A DNA stretch of 24,114 bases, from contig JAIXVT010000030.1 of NCBI GenBank assembly GCA_027482725.1, positions 1 through 24,114 of the forward strand. Direction: 5' to 3'. The translations under genes were made by a program, and so were the position numbers. The notes under the pieces are model-generated. The model worked only from the letters and a program-made list of their open reading frames with translations. It was not told where the DNA came from and ran no database searches. Shown one piece after another: positions 7,255 to 15,942 of the stretch. Source of the stretch: Pseudomonadota bacterium (GTDB lineage: Bacteria > Bdellovibrionota > UBA1018 > CAIMNF01). Every line of letters begins with the position of its first letter. Within the stretch, counting starts at the first letter, position 1.

Positions 7255-8428
7255 TCGATCTTCATCCAGTTTGCCACGTTGGGACGCCGTTTTTGTAGGA
7301 TCCTCATTGTTTGGACTTGCAGCTGCCGCGGCACTTGCTCAGACAGGCAAGCGGATTGCCGTGATGGAATCACAAAAGCAATTTCCCCGCACATGCCCGG
7401 TTCCTCTGGGGTTATACCGTGATTTGAGTTGGGGAATGCCTGCACTCGATCTTGACCTCATTACGCCACGCCAACGTTACCGTTTATCGTCGTTGCCCGA
7501 ATTTGATTCCGACACTGAACTGGGTTTTGCGTCGATGGGGCTGGGATACCCTTACAGTTCCGAGTTGAGTTCTTTACTTTGGAATTGGGAATTTGTGGGC
7601 CATGATCCGACTTCACGGGCTCATGGAAACAAATCTGGGTCCACTCCCATGGTAGGCTCGGCTCCGCTTTTGCCCTCTGTATTACTTGGTTCAGATCCGG
7701 GTGTGGTTCGTGAGCATCTGATCGAACGGTTAAAAAATGCGGGAGGGCAGCTTTTTTCCGTATCCGATGGGGTCAGCTTAGTAAGCGATAAATCTCACGC
7801 CGTCTCTTTAGTAACCGCTCATGGGGCGCACTCAGAGCCCGTTCGAGTCATTGCGGGAGTTGATCCCGAATTGTTTTCTGAGCCAAGTGCGCTCTTTTCC
7901 GGATTCCAGATGGGGCGTTCTGTTCCGCGTCCTACGGGATGGTGGTTTACGCTCAGACTCGAGCTTGCTCCCGGATTTAAGCCTGAAGGATCTGCCGGTC
8001 ACTGGGTTTATCAAGACCAGTCGTCCCCTATTGTGCAGGTGGATTGGGCATCGCCAAATACGGTGCGCATTCAGTCCCTCATGCCGTGGTCCGAGTTATC
8101 TCTGGACCGTGGTTATCAGCGCGTTTTTGCCCAGCGGCTTTTTCGGGTATTCACCCAGCTCTGTCCATTTGCGGAGTATGGCCTTAAACAGGCCATGCCT
8201 TCGGTCAATGACCCCAGCTTGGCTGAACAACAGCATCTCGTTGCGCTTTACCCTTTCCGGCATCTGTCGGAAATCCCGAATGAACTCCGCGTCTATGGCG
8301 GGAATTTGGAGTGGGGGAAAAAATCACATAAAAATGCGCCGGTGTTCGTGTTGATGGATCCGCGACTCGGAAGCGCGCTAGGCACCCTCGAAGAAATGTA
8401 TGCTCAGATTAAAACTCTTGTAAATTAA
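7247..8428 (+). CDS. Putative FAD/NAD(P)-binding Rossmann-fold protein
   Basis: The N-terminus (AVFVGSSLFGLAAAAALAQTGKRIAVMES, about residues 14-42) is a beta-alpha-beta dinucleotide-binding fold of the kind seen in FAD-dependent desaturases and amine oxidases, but the middle Gly of GxGxxG is replaced by Ser (GSSLFG). The C-terminus has GGNLEWG and a final helix, as in flavoprotein oxidoreductases where a GG motif contacts FAD. The rest (393 residues total) matches no family I can name. It overlaps waaA by 8 bp and is the last gene of the envelope run, so a job in lipid or glycan modification is possible but unproven. Substrate unknown; a real FAD-binding role is likely but not certain. Confidence 0.65.
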   Translation: MSDRSSSSLPRWDAVFVGSSLFGLAAAAALAQTGKRIAVMESQKQFPRTCPVPLGLYRDLSWGMPALDLDLITPRQRYRLSSLPEFDSDTELGFASMGLGYPYSSELSSLLWNWEFVGHDPTSRAHGNKSGSTPMVGSAPLLPSVLLGSDPGVVREHLIERLKNAGGQLFSVSDGVSLVSDKSHAVSLVTAHGAHSEPVRVIAGVDPELFSEPSALFSGFQMGRSVPRPTGWWFTLRLELAPGFKPEGSAGHWVYQDQSSPIVQVDWASPNTVRIQSLMPWSELSLDRGYQRVFAQRLFRVFTQLCPFAEYGLKQAMPSVNDPSLAEQQHLVALYPFRHLSEIPNELRVYGGNLEWGKKSHKNAPVFVLMDPRLGSALGTLEEMYAQIKTLVN

Positions 8429-8470
8429 AAAAGTTTTAGATATCTTCCCGCTCAATTTGGGGGGGGATTT

Positions 8471-9241
8471 ATGACGACATCTGGTTTTCGTTTGGGGTGG
8501 TGGGGGTGTGTCTTGCTTTTTTGCTTGGGGCCAAGGGGTGTTGTGGCCTTAGAAGACCCACAGGTATCAACGCTACACGCACAAGGATTGAGCCTGATCG
8601 AAGACGACTCCCCGAGATTTTTTGTTTCTCCTCGATTTGGAATGGCCCGGATTCTTGGGGCGAATACGCTTAATTCCGAGGTAGATTACGGTTTTGGCAT
8701 TTCTGCCGGCATAGAGGTTTGGCGCAATATCGCTCTGGAATTTGCTTACCAACGTGCGCAACTCAACATGGGGTTACCCTTTAACGCTCTGAATTCCTTG
8801 CCGGTCGTCACCAATGCTCCGGGTAACGTCTTTCAGATGGGGCAGAATCAATTTTTTATGGGCGCAAAAGTTCACCTTTTGGATCGATCCTACCGGCTCC
8901 GGCCGGTGGTCGGAGCAGGGGCGGGGTTTTCCCGCTCTGAATTAAACTATCATCCCATGATGCTCTCCGCATTGGGCCAGCCCTCCGTTTATGATCGTGA
9001 CGTCAGAATTGATCAATGGCTGGGCTATGCTTCAGGAGGTCTTGAGCTCCAGATCAGCCCTCATTTTTCAATCTTTGGAGTGTTTCAGTACAACGGCGTT
9101 CTCTCTGGAAAAGTCAATGCGGGACAATCCGTAGATGCGCAAATTGCAGCAAATGCTGATCCCAACAAAACCACACTTGCTAATGGAATTCTACGCGCAG
9201 CAAGTTACGCTGTTAATTTCGGCGTGACCTTGTCGTTTTAA
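8471..9241 (+). CDS. Outer-membrane beta-barrel protein (OmpA-barrel-like)
   Basis: This 256-residue protein has a signal peptide (residues about 8-26, GCVLLFCLGPRGVVA). Alternating-hydrophobic strands follow: FFVSPRFGMARI, DYGFGISAGIEVW, IALEFAYQRAQL, QFFMGAKVHLL, LRPVVGAGAGFSRSEL, QWLGYASGGLEL, FSIFGVFQYN. It ends in NFGVTLSF, the aromatic C-terminus expected for recognition by the BAM machinery. It therefore looks like a small outer-membrane barrel of the OmpA/OmpW-like 8-strand type. A G-rich ribosome-binding stretch sits directly before the ATG. It is separated from the upstream gene by 42 bp and from fadJ by 23 bp, so its operon membership is unclear. No transport or enzymatic function can be assigned. 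Confidence 0.75.
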   Translation: MTTSGFRLGWWGCVLLFCLGPRGVVALEDPQVSTLHAQGLSLIEDDSPRFFVSPRFGMARILGANTLNSEVDYGFGISAGIEVWRNIALEFAYQRAQLNMGLPFNALNSLPVVTNAPGNVFQMGQNQFFMGAKVHLLDRSYRLRPVVGAGAGFSRSELNYHPMMLSALGQPSVYDRDVRIDQWLGYASGGLELQISPHFSIFGVFQYNGVLSGKVNAGQSVDAQIAANADPNKTTLANGILRAASYAVNFGVTLSF

Positions 9242-9264
9242 TTTCTGAGCGATACCCTGAATCC

Positions 9265-11418
9265 ATGAAATCCTTCTCGGTAGAGCATAAAAGCGTCGGT
9301 GGAAAACAAATTGCAGTCGTCACTTTTGACCTTCCGGGTGAAAAGGTGAATAAATTTAATCGCGAAGTCATGGAGGATTTTCAGATCCTCCTCCATACGC
9401 TGCAAAAAGATACGTCCGATGTTGTGGTGATGATTTCTAAAAAATCAGGAATTTTTATTGCGGGTGCGGACATCAAATTAATCCAATCAGCGCAGACCGA
9501 AGCCGAAGCTTTTGAGCTTGCGCGTGCAGGTCAAAATTTACTCACCGCCTGGGAAACGCTGCCCATGCCAACCGTTGTCGCCATTCAGGGGGCGTGTATG
9601 GGAGGGGGCTGCGAACTTGCGCTGGCCAGCTCCGCTATCGTGATGAGCCAGGACGCGACAACCCGCATCGGGCTGCCAGAAACTCTTCTCGGAATTATTC
9701 CTGGAATGGGCGGATGTGTCCGCTTACCTTGGAAGGTGGGGATTGCGCAGGGCTTAGATCTGATTTTGACCGGAAAAACGCTTACCGCCGAAAAAGCCTA
9801 TAAAATCGGACTAGCCGAGGCTTCTCTTCCCGTCGAAAACTTCGTTCAAGAGGCACTGGTATGGGCATCGAACCATGCTGATCTGCTGAAGAAAAAAACA
9901 ATTCTTGCAAAAAAACCTGCGCTCGGGGGAACTGGAGGGTGGATCGGGTCGGTGCTGGAGTCAGGGTTGGCTCGATCCATGATTTTCTCAAAAGCAAAGT
10001 CTAGCGTTCTAGAAAAGACCAAGGGACATTATCCCGCACCCCTAGAGGCGATTGACGTGATTTCTGAAATCGGGACCTGCTACCAAGCGCGATTTTCGGG
10101 CCAAGAGTTACAAGAGGCGCTGGTCCGTGAGGCTCGCGGTTTTGCCAAGATGGCGATGACTCCTGTTTCAAAAAACCTCATCCGTTTGTTTTTTATGACC
10201 GAATCGGTAAAGGGAGCGTTTGAAAAAATGCCCGTTACCCGAGCAGGTGTCCTCGGGGCCGGAGTCATGGGGGGAGGCATTGCCCAACTCTTTGCCGATA
10301 AAAACGTTCCCGTGGTGATGAAGGATATTTCGCCGCAAGCTTTAGAAACAGGAATTCAGTCGGCGCTCGCATTGTTTAAAAAGTCGTTAAAAAAGCGGAA
10401 AATTAACGAACGTCAGTTTCAGCAAAAACTGAATCTTTTGACTCCAACCCTAGACGTCAAGCGCTTGGGCTCGGCTCAGGTTATCGTCGAGGCCGTTGTC
10501 GAAAAGCTAGAGGTTAAACAAGCTGTGCTGAGTGAAATCGAGAACGACGTCCCCGAAACTACCATCTTGGCCTCGAACACGTCTTCTCTTCCTATTACCA
10601 ACATTCAGTCTGCGCTTAAGCGCCCACAAAATTTTTGCGGAATGCATTTTTTCAATCCTGTTCACAAAATGCCACTGGTAGAAGTGATTCGCGGAGAGAA
10701 GTCTTCTGATCGGACCGTCACTCAGGTTTATCAATTAGCAAAACAACTCGGTAAAACGCCCGTCATCGTAAAGGATTCTCCCGGATTTTTGGTGAATCGT
10801 CTCTTGATGCCGTACTTGTCTGAGGCCGCAAGCCTCCTTACCGAAGGGGTGCCCATTCTAGAAATTGATCGCGCTCTTTTAAATTTTGGAATGCCCATGG
10901 GACCGATTGAACTTATTGATGAAGTGGGAATTGATGTCGGCCAAAAAGTGGCCGGAATTCTCAGAGAGGCCTTCGGTGACCGAATGAATGCGCCTCAGCT
11001 TTTTAACGGATTTATTGAAAAAAAACGTCTTGGGAAAAAAACAAGACATGGGTTTTATCGTTATGAAGGTCCAATAGACCGACTTCAGAAAAAGTTTGAT
11101 CCCGAGGTGTACTCGTTTTTGGGGGTTCAGCCCCGCCCTCAATCTGTCGCTCCGGATGTGATTTTGGATCGTTGTCTTTTGGTCATGATCAACGAAGCTG
11201 CGCGTTGTTTAGAGGAAGGCATCGTCCAATCTCCTGATGATGTCGATTTGGCGATGATCATGGGGACAGGATTTCCGCCGTTCCTAGGAGGACTGATGTC
11301 GTATGCCAAGCATCGTGGTTATGGAAGTTGTGTTCAGCGCCTCAAGGAACTGGCATCGCTTTACGGTTCCCGATTCGAGCCCTCATCGGCATTGATTCAG
11401 CTGAGTCAGGGAGTTTGA
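9265..11418 (+). CDS. fadJ: Fatty-acid oxidation multifunctional protein (enoyl-CoA hydratase / 3-hydroxyacyl-CoA dehydrogenase)
   Basis: This is a FadB/FadJ-type alpha subunit of beta-oxidation. The N-terminal crotonase domain (about 1-190) hydrates enoyl-CoA: GIFIAGADIK forms the oxyanion-hole region, and GACMGGGCELALA and GLPETLLGIIPGMGG hold the expected catalytic Glu residues. The C-terminal half is an NAD-dependent 3-hydroxyacyl-CoA dehydrogenase: GAGVMGGG starts at residue 331, with NTSSLPI, GMHFFNPVHKMPLVEV (catalytic His) and the C-terminal repeat GFLVNRLLMPYLSEA. Length 717 is normal. No thiolase gene is adjacent. The stop codon overlaps the next start (TGATG). FadB and FadJ cannot be separated with certainty; fadJ is used because the thiolase partner is absent here. 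Confidence 0.93.
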   Translation: MKSFSVEHKSVGGKQIAVVTFDLPGEKVNKFNREVMEDFQILLHTLQKDTSDVVVMISKKSGIFIAGADIKLIQSAQTEAEAFELARAGQNLLTAWETLPMPTVVAIQGACMGGGCELALASSAIVMSQDATTRIGLPETLLGIIPGMGGCVRLPWKVGIAQGLDLILTGKTLTAEKAYKIGLAEASLPVENFVQEALVWASNHADLLKKKTILAKKPALGGTGGWIGSVLESGLARSMIFSKAKSSVLEKTKGHYPAPLEAIDVISEIGTCYQARFSGQELQEALVREARGFAKMAMTPVSKNLIRLFFMTESVKGAFEKMPVTRAGVLGAGVMGGGIAQLFADKNVPVVMKDISPQALETGIQSALALFKKSLKKRKINERQFQQKLNLLTPTLDVKRLGSAQVIVEAVVEKLEVKQAVLSEIENDVPETTILASNTSSLPITNIQSALKRPQNFCGMHFFNPVHKMPLVEVIRGEKSSDRTVTQVYQLAKQLGKTPVIVKDSPGFLVNRLLMPYLSEAASLLTEGVPILEIDRALLNFGMPMGPIELIDEVGIDVGQKVAGILREAFGDRMNAPQLFNGFIEKKRLGKKTRHGFYRYEGPIDRLQKKFDPEVYSFLGVQPRPQSVAPDVILDRCLLVMINEAARCLEEGIVQSPDDVDLAMIMGTGFPPFLGGLMSYAKHRGYGSCVQRLKELASLYGSRFEPSSALIQLSQGV

Positions 11419-12698
11419 TGTTTTTAAGATTTTTTCGTTCAAGTTTTGTTTCAGATATTGCTCTCCGGTACCTTTGGGCTCAGTCGGGAGTGCGGTTCGT
11501 AAGGCTGAGTATTGCCTTGTCCTGGCTTGGGATTGTCTTTGGTGTAGGGGCCATTTTGGTTGTTTTATCCGTAATGTTGGGCTTTGAACGAGAACTTAAA
11601 AAGAAACTGATTACCAATGATGCCCATGTGATTTTTTTTCCTACTCCTCAGGTCGAAACCTGGGACTCTGGATTTATTCATCCCGCTGTCATTGATCAAG
11701 ATCCACGTTGGATTGCCGTTCGTTCCTCTCCGGCTGTGCAGCAAGTGTCCTTCTCTGTTTCTCGTGAGCTTATTTTGCAATTTGGAAAAAAAACAACGGG
11801 GGTGGTGTTAAAAGGATTTCCTCCGGCTGATTTTGAAGCGTTTGAGTCGAAGATCAGGGATAAGGCCAGCGTTTTTTTGGATCGCGAGGACCGAGATCGG
11901 GGCATTACTGCGCTTCCCGAAGTTTTTGTCGGAGAAGAATTGGCATTGAAATTGGCCCTGATTCCGGGCGATGAGATGACGTTACTCAACCCCATTGATG
12001 TTTCAGGTCCGATGAGTGGTGTTCCTCGATCAAAGGTGTTTCGGTTAGGAGGGGTTTTTAAATCGACTCTTCCCGAGCAAGAGCAGACCTTGGTGGTCAC
12101 TCGGCAACAAACATTTGAATCGTTTGTGAGAAAAAAATCGGTGCTTAGTCAAATTGAAATTCGCCTCAAGCATCCCGAATCGGCACCAAAATGGTCCGGA
12201 CTTTGGCTTAAACAACTTCCCGAATTCCGGGCACAAGATTGGATGAATCAAAACCGGCAATTGTTTGCCTCAATGCAGCTTGAGCGTTTTGCCATGTTTG
12301 TTATTCTTTTGTTTACCGTGTTGATCGCCAGTCTCAACTGTGTTTCGAATCTTTCGTTAATGGTCCGCGAAAAGATGAAAGACATTTCTGTGTTGCGTGC
12401 GATGGGGGCAACTTCAAAGGACATAGACCGGGTGTTCACCTGGATTGGAGTAATTCTGGCTGCGACTGGGGTTGGACTCGGGTCGGTGCTGGCTGCGATT
12501 TTATGCTGGATTTTGTCATCAACTCAATGGATTGAGCTTCCCGATATCTACTACGATCGAAGTTTGCCCGTAAGTATTGAGCCCGCCTATTTTTTAGGAA
12601 TAGGCGTGGTTTCGTTTTTACTGGTCATATTCTGTGCCCGATTTCCCGCAAAAAAAGCCGGACGACTCGGAATCTTGGACGGATTTCGGTTATCGTAG
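11418..12698 (+). CDS. lolC: LolC/LolE-family lipoprotein-releasing ABC transporter permease
   Basis: This is the inner-membrane permease of the LolCDE system, which releases outer-membrane lipoproteins to LolA, or a close MacB/FtsX-superfamily relative. From the ATG at 11418 the product is 426 residues starting MFLRFFRSSF. Features: one N-terminal helix (about 30-54, SWLGIVFGVGAILVVLSVMLGFE), a large periplasmic domain with FVGEELALKLALIPGDEMTL, then three C-terminal helices with the FtsX-type MVREKMKDISVLRAMGATSKDI cytoplasmic loop. This start is preferred over an upstream in-frame TTG/GTG region because it overlaps the fadJ stop (TGATG) and gives the family N-terminus. No LolD ATPase is adjacent, so it must pair with one elsewhere. 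LolC versus LolE is not resolved. Confidence 0.88.
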   Translation: MFLRFFRSSFVSDIALRYLWAQSGVRFVRLSIALSWLGIVFGVGAILVVLSVMLGFERELKKKLITNDAHVIFFPTPQVETWDSGFIHPAVIDQDPRWIAVRSSPAVQQVSFSVSRELILQFGKKTTGVVLKGFPPADFEAFESKIRDKASVFLDREDRDRGITALPEVFVGEELALKLALIPGDEMTLLNPIDVSGPMSGVPRSKVFRLGGVFKSTLPEQEQTLVVTRQQTFESFVRKKSVLSQIEIRLKHPESAPKWSGLWLKQLPEFRAQDWMNQNRQLFASMQLERFAMFVILLFTVLIASLNCVSNLSLMVREKMKDISVLRAMGATSKDIDRVFTWIGVILAATGVGLGSVLAAILCWILSSTQWIELPDIYYDRSLPVSIEPAYFLGIGVVSFLLVIFCARFPAKKAGRLGILDGFRLS

Positions 12699-12702
12699 AG
12701 TC

Positions 12703-13353
12703 ATGTTTACCGGAATCATTTCGACCCTCGGGCGCGTCGAGCGCCTCTCGCCCCAGCCCGACACCCAGGGCATTCGTATTTGCGTAAGAATTGCTGACCC
12801 GAGCTTCGCAGATGTCGTCCTAGGGGAGAGCATTGCGCATAATGGGGTTTGCTTAACGGTAGTTCAAAAAACAGGGATTAAAAAAACGGGTTCGGTCTCG
12901 GATCACTTTGTTTTTTCTTACGACTTGGCTCCCGAAACCCTAAGATCAACTGCACTAGATGCGCTCCGCGAAGGAAGCTTGGTGAACATTGAGCGAGCGA
13001 TGAAGCTTGGGGAGAGATTGTCCGGGCACTGGGTTCAAGGGCATGTGGATGGTGTGGGGCACATTCAAGAGATCCTCCCTGAAAACGATTGCTTCACGTT
13101 AAAAGTTTCAATTCCTCGGGAACTTTCCCGATACGTGATTTTAAAAGGTTCGATGACCGTAGACGGGATAAGCCTTACCGTACAAGGATTAAGTGAAAAC
13201 CCAGATCGTCAATGGGTTCAGTTTCAAATTATTCCACATACCTGGGAGGTCACGCGGTTAAAAACGCTCGCCGTTGGTGATCCGGTGAATCTTGAGGTAG
13301 ACTTAGTCGCAAAACACATTGAGCGCCTTATTCATGCCTATCCCAAAACTTAA
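12703..13353 (+). CDS. ribE: Riboflavin synthase alpha subunit
   Basis: Riboflavin synthase dismutates two 6,7-dimethyl-8-ribityllumazines to riboflavin plus a pyrimidine in the cytoplasm. The ATG at 12703 gives the hallmark N-terminus MFTGIISTLG; an upstream in-frame start inside lolC would add a non-family extension. Two lumazine-binding repeats are visible: the first with GESIAHNGVCLTV, the second beginning near GHWVQGHVDG and containing KGSMTVDGISLTV. Length 216 is typical. It begins 4 bp after the lolC stop and overlaps ribBA by about 20 bp, forming ribE-ribBA-ribH. The symbol ribE follows the usage for the alpha chain (ribC in some species). Confidence 0.95.
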   Translation: MFTGIISTLGRVERLSPQPDTQGIRICVRIADPSFADVVLGESIAHNGVCLTVVQKTGIKKTGSVSDHFVFSYDLAPETLRSTALDALREGSLVNIERAMKLGERLSGHWVQGHVDGVGHIQEILPENDCFTLKVSIPRELSRYVILKGSMTVDGISLTVQGLSENPDRQWVQFQIIPHTWEVTRLKTLAVGDPVNLEVDLVAKHIERLIHAYPKT

Positions 13354-14584
13354 CGATGCTGATCTTGATTCCGCTCTTTCCGCACTAAAAAGCGGAGGGA
13401 TGGTCATCCTTGTGGATCACGAGGATCGGGAAAACGAGGGCGACTTGGTTCTGGCCGCAGAATTCGCCACGGCAGAGGCCATAAACTTCATGATTAGGGA
13501 AGCGCGCGGTTTAGTTTGTTTGTCCTTAACTGAAGACCACGCCGATCGTTTGGGCTTAGTTCCTATGGTCGCGCATAATCGTACGCCTCGGAAAACCGCA
13601 TTTACAGTTTCTATCGAAGCGGCGCAAGGAGTGTCGACCGGAATTAGTCCTGCAGATCGTGCTCACACGATTCTTACCGCTATTGATCAAAAAACAACTT
13701 CTTCTGATATTGTGAGCCCGGGGCATGTGTTTCCGCTCCGAGCAGTGAAGGGGGGGGTTCTTGCGCGGGATGGACACACGGAAGGCAGCTTGGAGCTTTG
13801 TCGGCTAGCTGAATTAAAAGAAGCGGCGGTGATCTGTGAAATCGTGAACGATGATGGATCAATGGCTCGCGGGGAAACGTTGATTGCATTTGCGAAAAAA
13901 CACCGTATTCCGATGCTGAGCATGAATCGTCTTATTCGTGCAGCGGTGTTGACTCGGCATTACCTGGAATACTCCCCGAAAACACGCCTCCCTCAGCGTC
14001 GAGGAAACCACGAGGAAACCGGCGGAGTAACACTCGTTGCGGTTCGCAACACTGTGACTCAACAGGAACATGCCGTAATCACCACAGAAGAAGACGCCAG
14101 GGTTGCACCTGTGCCGGTTGTGCCCTGGGTGCGCATCCATTCGGAGTGTCTGACGGGTGATGCGTTGAATAGCGCCCGTTGTGATTGTGGTGACCAGCTC
14201 CACTACGCTTTGGCCCATCTCCAGATTTCCCCCGGGATTGTGATTTATCTCAAGGGGCAAGAAGGACGTGGAATTGGTTTGTTTGAAAAAATTAAGGCGT
14301 ATGAACTGCAAGATCAAGGCAAGGATACCATTGATGCCAACCAAGCCTTAGGTCACCGCGAAGACTTGCGAAGCTATGCCGATGCCGCGCGGATTTTGAT
14401 GGATCAAGGAATCACGACGATTCGACTCATGTCGAATTCTCCGCAAAAAAAACAGGAGCTAGAGCGTTTTGGGATTATCGTCAGCCAAGTGATTCCCATC
14501 CCCGTGCAATCAAGACCGTCAAACGCACGGTATTTAAAAACAAAAAAAGAACGACTTGGGCATTTCATTGGAGACCCCTTATGA
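13334..14584 (+). CDS. ribBA: Bifunctional DHBP synthase / GTP cyclohydrolase II
   Basis: RibBA supplies both riboflavin precursors: the RibB domain makes 3,4-dihydroxy-2-butanone 4-phosphate from ribulose 5-phosphate, and the RibA domain opens GTP to the diaminopyrimidine. RibB is shown by DHEDRENEGD at residues 28-37 (acidic metal site) and by GHVFPLRA and GHTEGSLEL. RibA is shown by the zinc site C272, C283, C285 in SECLTGDALNSARCDCG and by GRGIGL at 311-316. I chose the ATG at 13334 (416 residues), which gives the usual short N-terminus; a TTG at 13319 is the alternative. It overlaps ribE at its start and ribH at its end (ATGA), pointing to translational coupling. Confidence 0.95.
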   Translation: MPIPKLNDADLDSALSALKSGGMVILVDHEDRENEGDLVLAAEFATAEAINFMIREARGLVCLSLTEDHADRLGLVPMVAHNRTPRKTAFTVSIEAAQGVSTGISPADRAHTILTAIDQKTTSSDIVSPGHVFPLRAVKGGVLARDGHTEGSLELCRLAELKEAAVICEIVNDDGSMARGETLIAFAKKHRIPMLSMNRLIRAAVLTRHYLEYSPKTRLPQRRGNHEETGGVTLVAVRNTVTQQEHAVITTEEDARVAPVPVVPWVRIHSECLTGDALNSARCDCGDQLHYALAHLQISPGIVIYLKGQEGRGIGLFEKIKAYELQDQGKDTIDANQALGHREDLRSYADAARILMDQGITTIRLMSNSPQKKQELERFGIIVSQVIPIPVQSRPSNARYLKTKKERLGHFIGDPL

Positions 14585-15018
14585 AATTTGCGATTGTAAA
14601 AAGTTCGTTTAACACCGAGATTGTTGATGGACTACTCAAGGGTGCACAATTGGCGCTCAGTGAGCGTGGTGTGTCTTCTGGAAATATCGAGATTTTTTCT
14701 GCCCCTGGGGCCTATGAACTCCCTCTCATTGCACAAGAATTGGCTAAGACAGCGCGGTACGCTGGAATCATTTGTTTAGGGTGTGTGATCAAAGGAGATA
14801 CCGCCCATTTTGAATTCATTAGCTTGGGTACAACGGTGGGGATTCAACAGGCGTCGTTGGCCACTGCCACTCCGTTGAGCTTTGGAGTGATTACCACCTA
14901 TACGGAGCAGCAGGCGTTGGATCGGTCGCAGCCCAACTCGGAGAACAAGGGGCGTGAGGCGGCACTGGCGTGTTTTGATACAGCCTTGACCTTGACCTCA
15001 ATTCGTACTCTGCGCTAA
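14581..15018 (+). CDS. ribH: 6,7-dimethyl-8-ribityllumazine synthase
   Basis: RibH condenses the RibB product with 5-amino-6-ribitylaminouracil to give lumazine, the substrate of RibE. The 145-residue protein carries FNTEIVDGLLKGA near the N-terminus, the substrate-binding PGAYELP at 42-48, GCVIKGDTAHFEF with the catalytic His at 76, the phosphate-site SFGVITTYTEQQAL, and the C-terminal NKGREAALACF helix. It is slightly shorter than the usual ~155, missing a few N-terminal residues. Its ATG overlaps the ribBA stop. RibD is not in the window. Its 3' end also holds a plausible promoter for the following tRNA. Confidence 0.95.
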   Translation: MKFAIVKSSFNTEIVDGLLKGAQLALSERGVSSGNIEIFSAPGAYELPLIAQELAKTARYAGIICLGCVIKGDTAHFEFISLGTTVGIQQASLATATPLSFGVITTYTEQQALDRSQPNSENKGREAALACFDTALTLTSIRTLR

Positions 15019-15021
15019 GAT
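14992..15021 (+). promoter_or_regulatory. Candidate sigma-70-type promoter for tRNA-Val
   Basis: TTGACC (14992-14997) and TAAGAT (15016-15021) are separated by 18 bp and lie about 24 bp before the mature tRNA-Val 5' end. The -35 overlaps the end of ribH. The -10 matches the consensus at 4 of 6 positions, so this is plausible but weak. Confidence 0.35.
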
Positions 15022-15044
15022 CAAGTTTCTGTAATTTTTTGTGT

Positions 15045-15119
15045 TGGCTCGTAGCTCAGCGGTAGAGCACTACCTTGACATGGTAGGGGTCGCTGGTTCG
15101 ATCCCAGTCGAGCCAACCA
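15045..15119 (+). tRNA. tRNA-Val (anticodon GAC)
   Basis: A full cloverleaf can be drawn: a 7-bp acceptor stem (TGGCTCG with CGAGCCA), a D-arm with AGCGGTA loop, anticodon stem CTACC/GGTAG around loop TTGACAT with GAC at 15077-15079, a T-arm GCTGG-TTCGATC-CCAGT with one G-U pair, discriminator A and an encoded CCA end. GAC reads Val codons GUC/GUU. It sits 26 bp after ribH, and may have its own promoter inside the ribH 3' end. Confidence 0.97.
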
Positions 15120-15172
15120 AATTTAAATAAATAAAATTGATATTTGTTTCATTTTTCGCTAGGGTTCCCTCC

Positions 15173-15922
15173 ATGGCGCTAGCCAAACCGAGCGTGATTT
15201 TCCCCATAATGATTTTTTTGGGAGTGTTTGGAGGGGGTGCGCCAGTTCTCATAAAAGCACAGGCCGGGGTGGAGCAAACGCTGAGGACCGCGCCGAACGA
15301 ATCCGCTCCAGAAACGGGTTCTCGCTTGGTTTGGAGCACGGAGTCCAGCCCTGCCTTGAACCCGCCCGCTCCCACGCGTTTTTTACCCACGGTAGCCCCG
15401 CCCACAGACAATTCCCCTGATGCGGCGATATCTCTAGTGACTCAGCTCGGAAAAATCTGGGACATCATTTTTAAAAATCGTGCACACGCTTCATACGATG
15501 TTCAAACGGTTTCAGCGTTACCCACTGAGGCACGCGGAGCTTGGGACAAGTTGTCGGGATGGGTCGCCACTCGAGATTTTGGATTTGAAAAAGACGTGAG
15601 TTTGTTTGGGGTGAAGTTTGTAAAAGTCCGCTACCGTGTTCAGTTCACTTTTGGGGGGCAATACCAAGGACACGGAAAATATTTGGCCCAAGCCCGAGTC
15701 ATCCCGGAAGAGATTACGGTTTATACCCCCTATCAAATCAATCTCAAGGGTGGAGCAAGTGTGATCAATGTTGGCACACCGGAAGAACCGTTGGCAAAAG
15801 TGAGGATTGACCTATTTTGGAACATTCGTTCCCCAGTGAGTTCGCACACCCAATCGGAGGCTTTCGAAGTCTATGGCGACGGGCGTGCACAAAATCTTAC
15901 AACCCAAGAGTGGGTTTTTTAA
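15173..15922 (+). CDS. Secreted protein of unknown function
   Basis: I do not recognise this 249-residue protein. The ATG at 15173 has an AGGG ribosome-binding stretch about 8 bp upstream and gives a good signal peptide (SVIFPIMIFLGVFGGGAPVLI, cleavage near the KAQA region); an upstream in-frame TTG at 15137 has no such support. After a Pro/Ser/Thr-rich linker (about 35-85) there is a folded-looking region from about 90, with a predicted helix (ISLVTQLGKIWDIIF) and then beta-rich segments (VKVRYRVQFTFGGQY, PEEITVYTPYQINLKGGASVINVG, KVRIDLFWNI). It is probably periplasmic or outer-membrane-associated. It follows tRNA-Val and is convergent with the next gene. A terminator hairpin overlaps its last codons. 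Confidence 0.75.
   Translation: MALAKPSVIFPIMIFLGVFGGGAPVLIKAQAGVEQTLRTAPNESAPETGSRLVWSTESSPALNPPAPTRFLPTVAPPTDNSPDAAISLVTQLGKIWDIIFKNRAHASYDVQTVSALPTEARGAWDKLSGWVATRDFGFEKDVSLFGVKFVKVRYRVQFTFGGQYQGHGKYLAQARVIPEEITVYTPYQINLKGGASVINVGTPEEPLAKVRIDLFWNIRSPVSSHTQSEAFEVYGDGRAQNLTTQEWVF
15901..15920 (+). terminator. Intrinsic terminator overlapping the end of the upstream CDS
   Basis: AACCCA / TGGGTT (15901-15906 and 15911-15916) form a 6-bp stem with an AGAG loop, followed directly by T residues. The hairpin lies inside the last codons of the secreted-protein gene, whose TAA is at 15920-15922. Its position at a convergent gene junction fits a terminator, though the stem is short. Confidence 0.5.
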
Positions 15923-15942
15923 GAGTTGTCTCAGGGATAGAC

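Noticed and set aside
12634..12702. N-terminal extension of riboflavin synthase
   Set aside because: The extension lies inside lolC, and the family N-terminus MFTGII begins exactly at the ATG at 12703.
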